Made by a program: the position numbers and the translations under genes
Assembly (NCBI RefSeq): GCF_000337595.1
Contig: NZ_AOIL01000049.1
Location: 152,817-201,848, forward strand
Direction: 5' to 3'
Source of the DNA: Natrialba taiwanensis DSM 12281
Lineage (GTDB): Archaea; Halobacteriota; Halobacteria; Halobacteriales; Natrialbaceae
DNA: 49,032 nucleotides
Notes under the pieces: generated by a model
Told to the model about the DNA's origin: nothing
Seen by the model: only the letters and a program-made list of their open reading frames with translations
Databases searched by the model: none
Shown here: positions 8,687-17,505 of the stretch, piece after piece
Position numbering within the stretch: the first letter of the stretch is position 1
How the letters are laid out: the number at the start of each line of letters is the position of its first letter

Positions 8687-9240
8687 CGATCGTTCATCGT
8701 GGCTATTCTGGGTTTATTATACAGCGAATAAGCCGCTATGACGCCGAGTGATTCGAAATATCCCAAGTCTCTGCTCGGCCACGGAACGGAGATACTCCCC
8801 GGATGTGCCCCTTGTCGCGTCGGTATGTGCCCGAAGCGGTTTCGGGCACGGCGAGACCGGTGGTACCACGAATCGTTCGGGCAGCATCACCGCGCGAAGC
8901 AAGCGGCCGACCAGATCACTTCCGCACTAGAGTTCGCCCGTAGATCTACCATATCCGATCATATGTTCGCTCACTATGATTTTGCGTGGGTTTCCAATAC
9001 TGGAACTCAGTGAAACAACTACTGTACCACTATTGGCACGCTCAAGCAAAATTTACACTGTGTTCAATTGCGCCCGCTCGCCGGTCTACTCCCGGTTTCT
9101 TGGGTCTCGATAGCGCCGCCCCCAGAACCGACAGCGCATCAGTTCCCCACTTCCAGTCGAAATCAAATGGATGAACTAAAATATCCCATTCCCGATTAGA
9201 TTACGGTTCACTCACTTCTCGAACTAGTTGCGTCGATGTA
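8687..9240. other. Gene-poor intergenic region between flippase unit and enoyl-CoA hydratase gene
   Basis: These 554 bases are richer in A and T than the flanks (notably 8930-9230). The open frames present are short, are not acidic and match no family I know. The only interpretable element is the TATA-like box near 8713-8722. The region marks the border between the surface-glycan genes and the acyl-CoA block. Confidence 0.5.
8713..8722 (-). promoter_or_regulatory. TATA-like box upstream of the flippase unit
   Basis: Minus-strand GTATAATAAA lies in an AT-rich stretch about 32 nt before the ATG at 8686. The element also reads as TTTATTATAC on the plus strand, so its direction is not certain. 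Confidence 0.4.
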
Positions 9241-10062
9241 CTACTCGCCCGTGAACTCCGGCTCGCGACTCTCGAGGAACGCCCCGACTCCTTCATCTTT
9301 GTCTTCGGTTGCAAACAACTGGACGAACAGCTCCGATTCGTACTCGATCCCCTCCTCGAGTCCCATCCGCGAACTCGCCTTCACTGCGTTCTTGGCGAAC
9401 TCGAGTGCAATCGGACTCTTCGCGGCCATTGAACTCGCGAGTTCGTAGACGCCGTCGTCCAGTTCCTCCTCGTCGTAGCGTTGATCTACGAGGCCGATTT
9501 CCTTCGCCTCCGCGGCGTCGATGAGTTCGCCGGAGAGGATCAGCCGCATCGCCTGGCCCTCGCCGACGAGGCGGGCGAGTCGCTGGGTCCCGCCGCCGCC
9601 GGGAATGAGGCCGAGGTTGATCTCGGGCTGGCCGAGCTTCGACCCCGCCGCTGCAATGCGAACGTCGCAGGCCTGTGCGAGTTCACAACCGCCGCCGAGG
9701 GCGTGACCGTTGATCCGCGCGATGATGGGGATCGAAGCGTCGTCGACGGTCTCGTAGACCCGCGGGCGCTCGCTGGCTTCGCGCTGCTCGACGAGGCCGC
9801 GGTCTTTGAACTCGGTGACGTCCGCGCCGGCGACGAACGCGCCGGAGCCCTCGCCGCCAGTGAGGACGAGCACGCGCACCGCGTCGTCCGCTTCTGCGGC
9901 GGCGACGGCTTCTTTCAGTTCGGTGCGGATCTGGCCGTTGAGTGCGTTCCGGGCGTCGGGACGTTCGATGGCGATCGTTCCGACCTTCTCGGCGTGCTCG
10001 CCGACCGAGACGGAGACCAGTTCGAGTTCAGTATCGAGTGCGGCGAGGTCGTCCTCACGCAT
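9241..10062 (-). CDS. Enoyl-CoA hydratase/isomerase family protein
   Basis: The crotonase-fold protein hydrates 2-enoyl-CoA to 3-hydroxyacyl-CoA in the cytoplasm. FVAGADVTEFKD is the oxyanion-hole strand, NGHALGGGCELAQACDVRIA carries the first catalytic-type glutamate, and QPEINLGLIPGGGGTQRLAR the second, so both glutamates of true hydratases are kept. The last residues lack any extra domain. An in-frame GTG at 10080 would add six residues, but ATG at 10062 is preceded by GGTGAGG at a suitable distance, giving 273 residues. The start overlaps the end of the 3-hydroxyacyl-CoA dehydrogenase gene by eight bases, so the two are translated from one message and catalyse consecutive steps. Confidence 0.88.
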   Translation of the reverse strand: MREDDLAALDTELELVSVSVGEHAEKVGTIAIERPDARNALNGQIRTELKEAVAAAEADDAVRVLVLTGGEGSGAFVAGADVTEFKDRGLVEQREASERPRVYETVDDASIPIIARINGHALGGGCELAQACDVRIAAAGSKLGQPEINLGLIPGGGGTQRLARLVGEGQAMRLILSGELIDAAEAKEIGLVDQRYDEEELDDGVYELASSMAAKSPIALEFAKNAVKASSRMGLEEGIEYESELFVQLFATEDKDEGVGAFLESREPEFTGE

Positions 10063-10945
10063 CGTCCTCACCCCAGTCACCGCTCATGCCGGCGCGTTTG
10101 CCGTCCTCCCAGACGTAGAAGCCTTCACCGGATTTCTTGCCGAGGTTGCCCGCGCGAACCTTCCGGCGCAGCGCCTGGGGCGGCTTGAACCGCTCGCCGA
10201 GTTCCTCGCGGAGGTGTTCGGCGATGTGCAGGCGCACGTCCAGTCCGACGTGGTCGCCGAGTTCGATCGGGCCCATGGGGTAGCCGTAGCCGAGTTTCAT
10301 CGCCTCGTCGATGTCCGCGGGGCTGGCGACGCCCTCCTCGACCATCCGGATGGCCTCGAGTCCCGTTACGAGACCGAGTCGCGAGGTCGCAAAGCCGGCG
10401 CTGTCGCGGACGACCACGTCCTCCTTCTCGATCTCGCGGACGTAGTCGACGGCGAACGCTTCGGTCCGGTCGTCGGTCTGTTCAGCGATCACGATCTCGA
10501 CCAGGTCCATCAGGTGCGGCGGGTTGAAAAAGTGCAGGCCGACGACGCGCTCGGGTCGGTCGAGCGCGCTCGCCATCTCGGTCACCGAGAGCGAGGAGGT
10601 GTTCGAGGCGATCACCGTCTCCTCGCCGGTTTCGTCTTCGGCCTCCGAGAGCACGTCCTGCTTTAAGTCCATATCCTCGGGGACGGCTTCGACGACGAGT
10701 TCAGCGTCGGCGACGGCCGCGGCGAGGTCGGTCGTACCCTCGATGCGCCCGAGCGTCGCTTCCATTTCGTCTTCGGTGACCTTGTCCCGGTCGACGCCGC
10801 CCTGGAGGTTCTCGCGGATGCCCTCGAGTCCGTCCTCGACGAGTTCGGACTCGATGTCTCGAAGGATGACATCGTAGCCTGCCATCGCCGAGACCTGTGC
10901 GATTCCGTGGCCCATGCTCCCGGCTCCGAGCACTGTGACTTGCAT
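10055..10945 (-). CDS. 3-hydroxyacyl-CoA dehydrogenase
   Basis: This 296-residue NAD-dependent enzyme oxidises 3-hydroxyacyl-CoA, such as 3-hydroxybutyryl-CoA, to the 3-oxo form. The N-terminal Rossmann motif VTVLGAGSMGHGIAQ begins at residue 3 when translation starts at 10945; an upstream ATG at 10972 would add nine residues that the family lacks. HFFNPPHLMDLVEIV, with the catalytic histidine, lies near 138-152, and the C-terminal helical dimer domain carries SRLG and YGYPMGP. The length matches the short stand-alone (Hbd/FadB2-like) class. It is the first gene of a two-gene unit with the hydratase and is divergent from the thiolase gene, which supplies the next step. Confidence 0.9.
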   Translation of the reverse strand: MQVTVLGAGSMGHGIAQVSAMAGYDVILRDIESELVEDGLEGIRENLQGGVDRDKVTEDEMEATLGRIEGTTDLAAAVADAELVVEAVPEDMDLKQDVLSEAEDETGEETVIASNTSSLSVTEMASALDRPERVVGLHFFNPPHLMDLVEIVIAEQTDDRTEAFAVDYVREIEKEDVVVRDSAGFATSRLGLVTGLEAIRMVEEGVASPADIDEAMKLGYGYPMGPIELGDHVGLDVRLHIAEHLREELGERFKPPQALRRKVRAGNLGKKSGEGFYVWEDGKRAGMSGDWGEDDA

Positions 10946-11079
10946 GGTCAAACCCACACAGGAATCGATCAAAAGCGTTCCTGTTCACACACCGACGGGG
11001 TGCAGACAGCGCCTGAACGAGAGAATCTCACCGAGAACGGAGCGACTTTACCCCTCCCCCTGAAACACCGTGACAACCG

Positions 11080-12222
11080 ATGAGCGACACCCAACCAGTA
11101 GTCGTACAAGCGGTCAGGACGCCACAGGGTAAACACGGCGGTGTCTTCGCCGACACCGGTAGCGCTGAACTCTCGGTACCACTGGTCGATACGATGCTCG
11201 AGCGCACCGGGCTCGCAGGTGACGACATCGATGACATCCGGTGGGGCTGTGCGAAGCAGGTCGACGAGCAGAGCAACAACCTCGCCCGCGTGATCGCCCT
11301 CGCTTCGGAACTGGGCGAAAGCGTACCGGGAACCACCATCGACCGCCTCTGTGCCTCCTCGGCCGAGGCGATCATGAGCGCGAGCGACGCCATCCGGGCC
11401 GGCCAGCGCGAGGTCATCGTCGCCGGCGGGGTCGAGAACATGACTCGCACCGAGCGTCGGAAGGGAATCGGGTCCTACGACGCCATTGCAGCCCAGTACG
11501 CCGCCGCCGATCTCCAGATGGGCCAGACCGCAGAAACCGTCGCTCGCCGGTACGACATCAGCCGCGAGGAGCAAGACGCCTACGGCGCTCGCAGCCAGCA
11601 ACGCGCCTGCAAGGCGAGCGAGGCGGGCCGCTTCGACGATGAAACAGTACCCATCGACACGGGCGAGCAGGTCGTCGAGGAAGACGAGGGTCTCCGTCCC
11701 GGTACGACCCGTGAGAAGATTTCGGGGCTGCCGCCCGCCTTCGAGGAAGGCGGTACCGTCACCGCCGCCAACGCCTCCCAGATCTCCGACGGCGCGGCGG
11801 CCGTCATGCTCACGAGCCGCGCGTTCGCCGAGGACCACGACTTGGTGATCATGGCCGAAGTCGGCGACCACGAGGTCGCGGGCGTGGACCCCGAAGTGAT
11901 GGGAATCGGCCCGGTGCCGGCGGTCCAGGGTATCTGGGAGCGAAACGGCCGGTCGGCCGCCGACTACGACCTCGTCGAACTCAACGAGGCCTTCGCGAGC
12001 CAGACGCGTTACTGCCAGGAGGAGTTGGGCTTCGACGACGAGATCTTCAACGTCAACGGCGGCGCGATCGCGCTCGGCCACCCCCTCGGCGCGTCGGGCG
12101 CGCGATTGCCGGTGACGCTGATTCACGAACTCAGAAAGCGCGGCGGCGGCCTCGGCCTGTCGACGATGTGCGTCGGCTACGGACAGGGAGCTGCGGTCGA
12201 GTTCAGCGTTCCTGCGCCCTGA
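11080..12222 (+). CDS. Thiolase family protein (acetyl-CoA C-acyltransferase)
   Basis: The 380-residue enzyme cleaves 3-oxoacyl-CoA with CoA to acetyl-CoA and a shortened acyl-CoA, or condenses acetyl-CoA in reverse. The nucleophilic cysteine is C91 in [10 protein letters not shown], the histidine H334 in [12 protein letters not shown], and the second catalytic cysteine C364 in [10 protein letters not shown]. The usual GGGQG here reads GYGQG, a mild deviation. VENMTR near 120 is typical. It is transcribed away from the dehydrogenase/hydratase pair across a 134-base divergent promoter region. A start at the ATG at 11080 fits the family N-terminus ([15 protein letters not shown]). Confidence 0.9.
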   Translation: MSDTQPVVVQAVRTPQGKHGGVFADTGSAELSVPLVDTMLERTGLAGDDIDDIRWGCAKQVDEQSNNLARVIALASELGESVPGTTIDRLCASSAEAIMSASDAIRAGQREVIVAGGVENMTRTERRKGIGSYDAIAAQYAAADLQMGQTAETVARRYDISREEQDAYGARSQQRACKASEAGRFDDETVPIDTGEQVVEEDEGLRPGTTREKISGLPPAFEEGGTVTAANASQISDGAAAVMLTSRAFAEDHDLVIMAEVGDHEVAGVDPEVMGIGPVPAVQGIWERNGRSAADYDLVELNEAFASQTRYCQEELGFDDEIFNVNGGAIALGHPLGASGARLPVTLIHELRKRGGGLGLSTMCVGYGQGAAVEFSVPAP

Positions 12223-12274
12223 CGAAAACGGAGAACCGAAGAAAACGAAGAAAACGGAGCGGAAAGGAAACCGT

Positions 12275-13414
12275 CTACAGCAACTGATCTGCGATGATGT
12301 TCTTCTGGATCTCGCTCGTTCCCTCGTAGATCTTCGTGATGCGGGCGTCGCGGTAGTAGCGCTCTGCGGGGTAGTCCGTGACGTAGCCCGAGCCGCCGTG
12401 GACCTGGATGCCCTCGTCGGCGACCTCGACCGCGATCTCGCTGGCGAACAGTTTCGCCATGCTCGAGAACTGCGCGGCGATATCCTGGTTGTTCTGCTCG
12501 ACTTCCGTCGCGGCGCGGTAGGTCAGCGACCGGGCCGCCTCGACGCGGGTCGCCATCTCGGCGAGTTTATGCTCGATGGCCTGGAATTCCTTGATCTTCT
12601 GGCCGAACTGCTCGCGCTCGCCGGCGTACTCGATCGCGGCATCGAGTGCTCCTTGTGCGGCACCGACCGCCTGCGAGGCGACGCTCGTCCGGCCGGAGGC
12701 GAAGAACTCCATGAGCTGGTAGAAGCCCTTGTCCACCTCGCCGATGACGTTCTCTTCAGGAACGCGTACGTCGTCGACGACGACCTCCGCAAGATCTGAG
12801 GCGCGGATGCCGAGTTTGTTGTCGATCTTGTCCGTCGAAATGCCGTCCGAATCCATCGGCACGAGGAACGCGGTGATCCCGCGGTGGCCCTCTCCTGGAC
12901 TTGTTTTGGCCATCAGCACGCCGATATCGGCGACCGTGCCGTTCGTGATCCACATCTTGTTCCCGTTCAGGACGAACTCATCATCTTCTTTCTCGGCCAC
13001 CGTCTCGATACCCGCAACGTTCGACCCGTGTGCGGGTTCGGAAATCATCGAACAGGAGGCCGTCTCGCCGCCCGCGATCTTCGGGAGCCACTCCTCTTTC
13101 ATCCACTCGTCGCCGAACTCGACGATCATGTTCGTCCCGAAGCCGGCGGAACCGACGGCCGAGCCGATACCCGGGTCGGCGCGCCAGAGTTCTTCCGTGA
13201 CGATCGTACTCGAGATCTTGTCCATACCGGCCCCGCCGTACTCGATCGGGATGCCCGGCGCGACGAAATCGTACTCGGCGGCCTTCTCGCGCAGTTCGAG
13301 CGGGTACTTACCCTCGCAGTCGTACTCTTCCGCGACCGGCTTCATCTCGTTCTCACCGAACTCGCGAACGGCCTCACGAATCGCCTCGTGCTCGTCGGAT
13401 AGACTGAAAGCCAT
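12275..13414 (-). CDS. Acyl-CoA dehydrogenase (short/medium-chain type)
   Basis: The 379-residue flavoprotein makes the 2,3-double bond of acyl-CoA and passes electrons to ETF. Signature regions are present: CSMISEPAHGSNVAGIE near 130-146 (FAD/substrate loop), KMWITNGTVADIG near 153-165, and GIQVHGGSGYVTDYP with DARITKIYEGTSEIQ near the C-terminus. E364 in YEGTSEIQ is the expected catalytic base. It is most like the short-chain/butyryl class, though chain length cannot be read from sequence. A TATA-like element is centred 27 nt before the ATG, so the message is probably leaderless. The neighbouring ligase gene upstream on the same strand likely makes its substrate. Confidence 0.9.
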   Translation of the reverse strand: MAFSLSDEHEAIREAVREFGENEMKPVAEEYDCEGKYPLELREKAAEYDFVAPGIPIEYGGAGMDKISSTIVTEELWRADPGIGSAVGSAGFGTNMIVEFGDEWMKEEWLPKIAGGETASCSMISEPAHGSNVAGIETVAEKEDDEFVLNGNKMWITNGTVADIGVLMAKTSPGEGHRGITAFLVPMDSDGISTDKIDNKLGIRASDLAEVVVDDVRVPEENVIGEVDKGFYQLMEFFASGRTSVASQAVGAAQGALDAAIEYAGEREQFGQKIKEFQAIEHKLAEMATRVEAARSLTYRAATEVEQNNQDIAAQFSSMAKLFASEIAVEVADEGIQVHGGSGYVTDYPAERYYRDARITKIYEGTSEIQKNIIADQLL

Positions 13415-13436
13415 ATCTGATGCTCATCGGCGAGTC

Positions 13437-13445
13437 ACAAAATAG
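13437..13445 (-). promoter_or_regulatory. TATA-like box of the acyl-CoA dehydrogenase gene
   Basis: Minus-strand CTATTTTGT is centred about 27 nt before the ATG at 13414. The acyl-CoA ligase promoter has a related TTTTGTG element at the same distance. Confidence 0.5.
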
Positions 13446-13586
13446 CTTCGATGATCTCAAACGCTGCAAAAGATTAGTGCCGATAGTTAACCGTTGTAAA
13501 GTAACCCTGGTGTCAGATACTCGTGACTGACGGTGCTACAGGCGAACGGCCGGCAACCCGAGTTCAGTCCGGTAGTCGCGAGGCGG

Positions 13587-15191
13587 CTAGTCTTCGTCGC
13601 GGATCTTGAACTTCTGGACTTTTCCCGTCGTCGTCCGTGGAAGGGTCTCGACGAACCCGACTTCGCGGGGGTGTTTGTACTCCGCGAGGTTTTCGAGACA
13701 GTACGCTTTGATCTCCTCGGGCGTCGCGTCGGCGTCGGGCGTCGGCACGACCAGCGCCTTGACGGTCTCTCCGCGGCGCTCGTCCGGCACGCCGACCACG
13801 GCGGCGTCGGCGATGTCCTCGTGTTCGAAGAGCAGTTCTTCGACCTCGCGCGGGTAGACGTTGTAGCCCCCGGTGACGATCATGTGCTTCTCGCGGTCGA
13901 CGACGAAGAAGAACTCATCCTCGTCCCAGTAGCCGATGTCGCCGGTGTGGAACCAGCGTGTGCCGTCTGCCTCGGTGAAGGCCTCGTCGTTCGCCTCGGG
14001 CAGTTCGTAGTAGCCTTTCATCACGTTCGGCCCGGAGATGACGAGTTCACCGGTGATTTCGTGCAGATCGGCGTCGGCCTCGTCGATGGGACCTTCTTCG
14101 ACGCGCGGGACCGTCTCGAGGCCCTCGTCTTCGGGCGGTTCGTCGCCCGGGGCGTCGGACTGTCGGGCCGTGCTATCGACAATCTTCGCCTCGACGCCGT
14201 CGAGTGGCTGGCCGATACTGCCCTTCCGGCGGGCGTCGTTCGTGTTGGCGTGGGTGACCGGACTCGTCTCGGTCAGCCCGTAGCCTTCGTTGAGTTGGAC
14301 ACCCCACAAATCTTCGAACCGTTCGAGGACCTCGAGAGGAAGGCTCGACCCACCGGAGTTGGCAAAGCGCAGCGCCTCGAACTCGTACTCGTCGGCGTCA
14401 GGGCGGTTGATCATGTCGTTGAACATTGCGGGGACGGCGAACATGATCGTGATATCGTCGTCCTCCAGTTGGTCCATCACTGCCGCGGCGTCCCATTCGG
14501 GGACGGGGTAGTAGGTGCCGCCGCTGTACATCGCGCCGTTCATCACGACGGACATGCCGTAGATGTGAAACAGCGGCAGCGTGCCGATGAGTCGATCGGC
14601 GGCCTGGAATCCGCCCGGCGGGACGCTAGCGTTGGCTCGCGTCGTAAAGGCGAGATTGTGGTGCGTGAGCAGGACGCCCTTCGGCGTGCCGGTCGTCCCG
14701 GAGGTGTAGGGCTGGACCGCCACGTCGTCATCGGCTCGGTCGACGACCGCGTTGGTTTCGTCCGCGATGAACTCGTCGAACGCAGTGACACCTTCGACAT
14801 CGGCACCCACACTGATCACCTGTTCGACGTCGGTTACGTCCTGCACCTCGCGGACGTTGGGGACGAGTTCAGCCAGCGTGACGACGGCCTTCGCGCCGCT
14901 GTCGCCGAGCATGTGGCTGATCTCGCGGGCCTTGTATTGGGGGTTCATCGGGACGATGATCCCGCCGGCACGCAGCGTTCCGTAGAAGGCCGTCACGAAC
15001 TGTGGCAGATTCGGCAGATAGATTCCGACGCGGTCGCCCTCGCCGATGTCGCGGTTTTCGAGCGCTTTCCCGAACCGACCGGCTCGCTTCCAGAACTCCT
15101 CGTAGCTCAGTTCCGCGCCGTCGTAGGCGATCGCAGCCGCATCGGGGTTCGATTCGACGGTCTCGCCGACGTCCCTCACGAGATTTGTCAT
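13587..15191 (-). CDS. Acyl-CoA ligase (long-chain fatty acid--CoA ligase family, AMP-forming)
   Basis: This 534-residue member of the ANL adenylating family activates a carboxylic acid to its CoA thioester with ATP. The P-loop YTSGTTGTPKG lies at 162-172, YGLTETSPVTHAN is the adenine-binding motif, WFHTGDIGYWDEDEFF and VDREKHMIVTGGYNVYP mark the hinge, and K524 in TTTGKVQK is the catalytic lysine of the C-terminal subdomain. An upstream ATG at 15221 would add ten non-conserved residues; the ATG at 15191 sits about 27 nt from the TATA-like CCTTTTGTG. A stretch at about 365-395 is an acidic insertion. The acid substrate is uncertain; its place between acyl-CoA dehydrogenase and transporter genes suggests the imported acid. 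Confidence 0.88.
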   Translation of the reverse strand: MTNLVRDVGETVESNPDAAAIAYDGAELSYEEFWKRAGRFGKALENRDIGEGDRVGIYLPNLPQFVTAFYGTLRAGGIIVPMNPQYKAREISHMLGDSGAKAVVTLAELVPNVREVQDVTDVEQVISVGADVEGVTAFDEFIADETNAVVDRADDDVAVQPYTSGTTGTPKGVLLTHHNLAFTTRANASVPPGGFQAADRLIGTLPLFHIYGMSVVMNGAMYSGGTYYPVPEWDAAAVMDQLEDDDITIMFAVPAMFNDMINRPDADEYEFEALRFANSGGSSLPLEVLERFEDLWGVQLNEGYGLTETSPVTHANTNDARRKGSIGQPLDGVEAKIVDSTARQSDAPGDEPPEDEGLETVPRVEEGPIDEADADLHEITGELVISGPNVMKGYYELPEANDEAFTEADGTRWFHTGDIGYWDEDEFFFVVDREKHMIVTGGYNVYPREVEELLFEHEDIADAAVVGVPDERRGETVKALVVPTPDADATPEEIKAYCLENLAEYKHPREVGFVETLPRTTTGKVQKFKIRDED

Positions 15192-15215
15192 ACTTTGTGT
15201 AGGGTCGTTTGAGGG

Positions 15216-15225
15216 CCACAAAAGG
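15216..15225 (-). promoter_or_regulatory. TATA-like box of the acyl-CoA ligase gene
   Basis: Minus-strand CCTTTTGTGG is centred 27-30 nt before the ATG at 15191, the leaderless spacing. It shares TTTTGTG with the acyl-CoA dehydrogenase promoter. Confidence 0.45.
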
Positions 15226-15308
15226 GTTATTACTTGTTGATTCCATTTATTTCAGTTGTTCGCGAGAACGGGGTCCGAGTAGCCCAGTGTCAGTGGGCGG
15301 AGCCGCGA

Positions 15309-17498
15309 TCAGTCGCCGGTCGACGTGTCGATGGCGGGTTCGGCGTCGGCGTTGGTGTCAGTGTCGGTTTCGGCCGGCATTTCGTACCCGACGACGAGCC
15401 GGGCGTGGAGCAACACGCCGACGATGGCGGCCGCGGCGACGATCTGGATCGCAACGTGGACGATCGACCCGAACATGGCACAGAGCGCCGCGACGACGTA
15501 GAGCCCGCGAGCCGGAACCGAGAGGTCCCGAGCCCCGTCGAAGCCGACGGTCGCGACGATCAGCCCGATGGTCCCCGCCAGCACGACGGGGAACGCGATC
15601 AGCGTTTCGCCGGACCAGTCGATAAGGCTGGAGTTCGTGATGAAGGCGTAGGGAATCACGAACCCAGGCGCACCGAGTCGGAGTGCCTGCTGACACGAGC
15701 GCATGAAGCTGGCATCCGCGATCCGAGAGCCGATCGCGACCGAAATCGCGACCGGCGGTGTGATCGCCGATAGCATCGCGAAGTAGAACACGAACATATG
15801 CGTCGCGATGTCCGGCGTCCCGAGTTCGGTGATTGGTTTGGCGACCAGAATGGCCACGAGGATGTACGCTGCGGGCGTCGGCATCCCCAGCCCGAACAGG
15901 ATGCTAGCGATCATCGCGAGGAACAGGACAACGAAGAGTCCCCCGCCGAATCCGAGAATGCTCACGTCACCCAGTCCGACGATCGTCGTCGCGACGCGGG
16001 CCGTTAGCCCGGTTCCCTCGAGCATTTCGACGATCACGCCCATGGCCGCCAGCACGCCAACGAGTGGTGCCATGTCGATGCCTCCCTGCTTGAACCCGTC
16101 CAGCGTCTGTTTGACCGTTGCAAGGACGTTCCAGAGGGTGTTATCTCCCCGGTATCGCCGCTCACCGATTTCGAACGTGACTTCGTCCGATCCCACGCCC
16201 GCGACGCCGACGAGGAAGTTTCGGAGGAACATCACGCCGATAATTGTGAAGATGGTGTTCATACCTGCCGATAACGGGGTGTACCGCAGGTAGACGAGCG
16301 TGTACAAGAGCACGGCCATCGGCACTACGAAGTGGAGTCCGCTGAGGAGGAGCCGCCAGTTGAACGACGACAGGTCGTTCGAGATCCAGCCGAACTTGAG
16401 GATCGTGAAGTGGACGGCGAGACAGACGCTCAGGTAGAACAGTGCCGCTGGAATAACGCCCGCCTGAACGATGTCCAGATACGGGACCTGAATGATATCG
16501 GCCATCAAAAACGCGGCGACGCCCATCACCGGCGGCAGCATCTGCCCGCCGGCGGAGGCGACCGCCTCGATCGAGGCGGCGATGTCGTCGCGGACGCCCT
16601 GATCCTTGATCATCGGGATCGTGAAGCTGCCGGTCGTCGCCGTGTTCGCCGCGGCGCTGCCAGTGATCGATCCCATGATCATACTCGAGATGACGGCAAT
16701 CTGAACGACGCCAGTTCGAAGGCTCGTCCCGAGTTCTTGGCCGATGTCGCGGACGAAATCCATCAGGCCGTAGGCCTTCGCGATTCCGGCGAACATGATG
16801 AAGATTGCGACCCACGTTGAGCCGATCCCCATCATCGTGCTGTCGTAGACGCCGCTGATACTGATCGCACCGTTCTCGGCGATTTGGTCCCAACTCTGTC
16901 CCGAGTGCTGGAAGACACTGAATAGTCGGGGGCCGACCGCCGAGTGAGCGTACGCGATCGCCGCGACGGCGACGGCCGCGATAGACGCTCCGAACGCCCT
17001 CCGGGTCGTATCGATCGACAGCGCGATCAACGTCCCGCCGACGACGTGATCAGTGGTGTTGTAGCCGATGATGAACGCGTCGTCGTCGAGCCGACCGAAG
17101 TTCGCGTAGACGTAGACCGTGGCGAGGACCGCCAGACCAGCGAACGCGATCGCGACGTACGGATCGATCGCCGCGTAGATGCGGCGCGCGCGGTTGAGTC
17201 CCGTCGCTGATTCGTCGACGCTGTCTGCATCGTCGGACCCGCCGGCGTCGTCGAACCGGGTCCTGGCACAGTCGAGGTAGTACAGTGCGAGACCCCACCC
17301 GAGGAAGATAATCATGTACTGCTCGCTCCGCGTCACCCACGCGGGTTCGGGCACGATGCCGGTAAGCGGCCACCCGGCGACGAGGGCCACGGCGTACAAA
17401 ACGGTGTACGCCGTGAAGAGCGCACCGAGTACGTAGATAATAACTCCGAGGGCTAACCGAGGGAGTCTCCGCTCGGAATACTGGCTAATTGCGGACAT
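15309..17498 (-). CDS. TRAP transporter fused permease (4TM/12TM, TAXI type)
   Basis: This 729-residue integral membrane protein combines the small and large TRAP subunits. The first 190 residues contain the DctQ-like helices with a soluble acidic loop (about 80-105). The DctM-like core follows, with MGSITGSAAANTATTGSF at 275-292 and SAGGQMLPPVMGVAAFLMA at 315-333 as its two hallmark loops, and the second half repeats the pattern (GLGMPTPAAYILVAI). Extra helices close the protein, as in TAXI-type fusions. It uses an ion gradient to bring in a carboxylate delivered by the binding protein. The gene begins seven bases after the end of the TAXI binding-protein gene, so they form one operon. Confidence 0.92.
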   Translation of the reverse strand: MSAISQYSERRLPRLALGVIIYVLGALFTAYTVLYAVALVAGWPLTGIVPEPAWVTRSEQYMIIFLGWGLALYYLDCARTRFDDAGGSDDADSVDESATGLNRARRIYAAIDPYVAIAFAGLAVLATVYVYANFGRLDDDAFIIGYNTTDHVVGGTLIALSIDTTRRAFGASIAAVAVAAIAYAHSAVGPRLFSVFQHSGQSWDQIAENGAISISGVYDSTMMGIGSTWVAIFIMFAGIAKAYGLMDFVRDIGQELGTSLRTGVVQIAVISSMIMGSITGSAAANTATTGSFTIPMIKDQGVRDDIAASIEAVASAGGQMLPPVMGVAAFLMADIIQVPYLDIVQAGVIPAALFYLSVCLAVHFTILKFGWISNDLSSFNWRLLLSGLHFVVPMAVLLYTLVYLRYTPLSAGMNTIFTIIGVMFLRNFLVGVAGVGSDEVTFEIGERRYRGDNTLWNVLATVKQTLDGFKQGGIDMAPLVGVLAAMGVIVEMLEGTGLTARVATTIVGLGDVSILGFGGGLFVVLFLAMIASILFGLGMPTPAAYILVAILVAKPITELGTPDIATHMFVFYFAMLSAITPPVAISVAIGSRIADASFMRSCQQALRLGAPGFVIPYAFITNSSLIDWSGETLIAFPVVLAGTIGLIVATVGFDGARDLSVPARGLYVVAALCAMFGSIVHVAIQIVAAAAIVGVLLHARLVVGYEMPAETDTDTNADAEPAIDTSTGD

Positions 17499-17505
17499 CG
17501 GTCAA

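Noticed and set aside
8738-9013. 91-codon plus-strand frame with an AT-rich promoter-like sequence upstream
   Set aside because: The protein is basic with many rare residues, the TATA distance is too short for a leaderless start, and there is no family similarity.
13533-15212. 559-codon plus-strand frame opposite the acyl-CoA ligase
   Set aside because: The ligase on the other strand has every ANL motif; this frame shows no family similarity.
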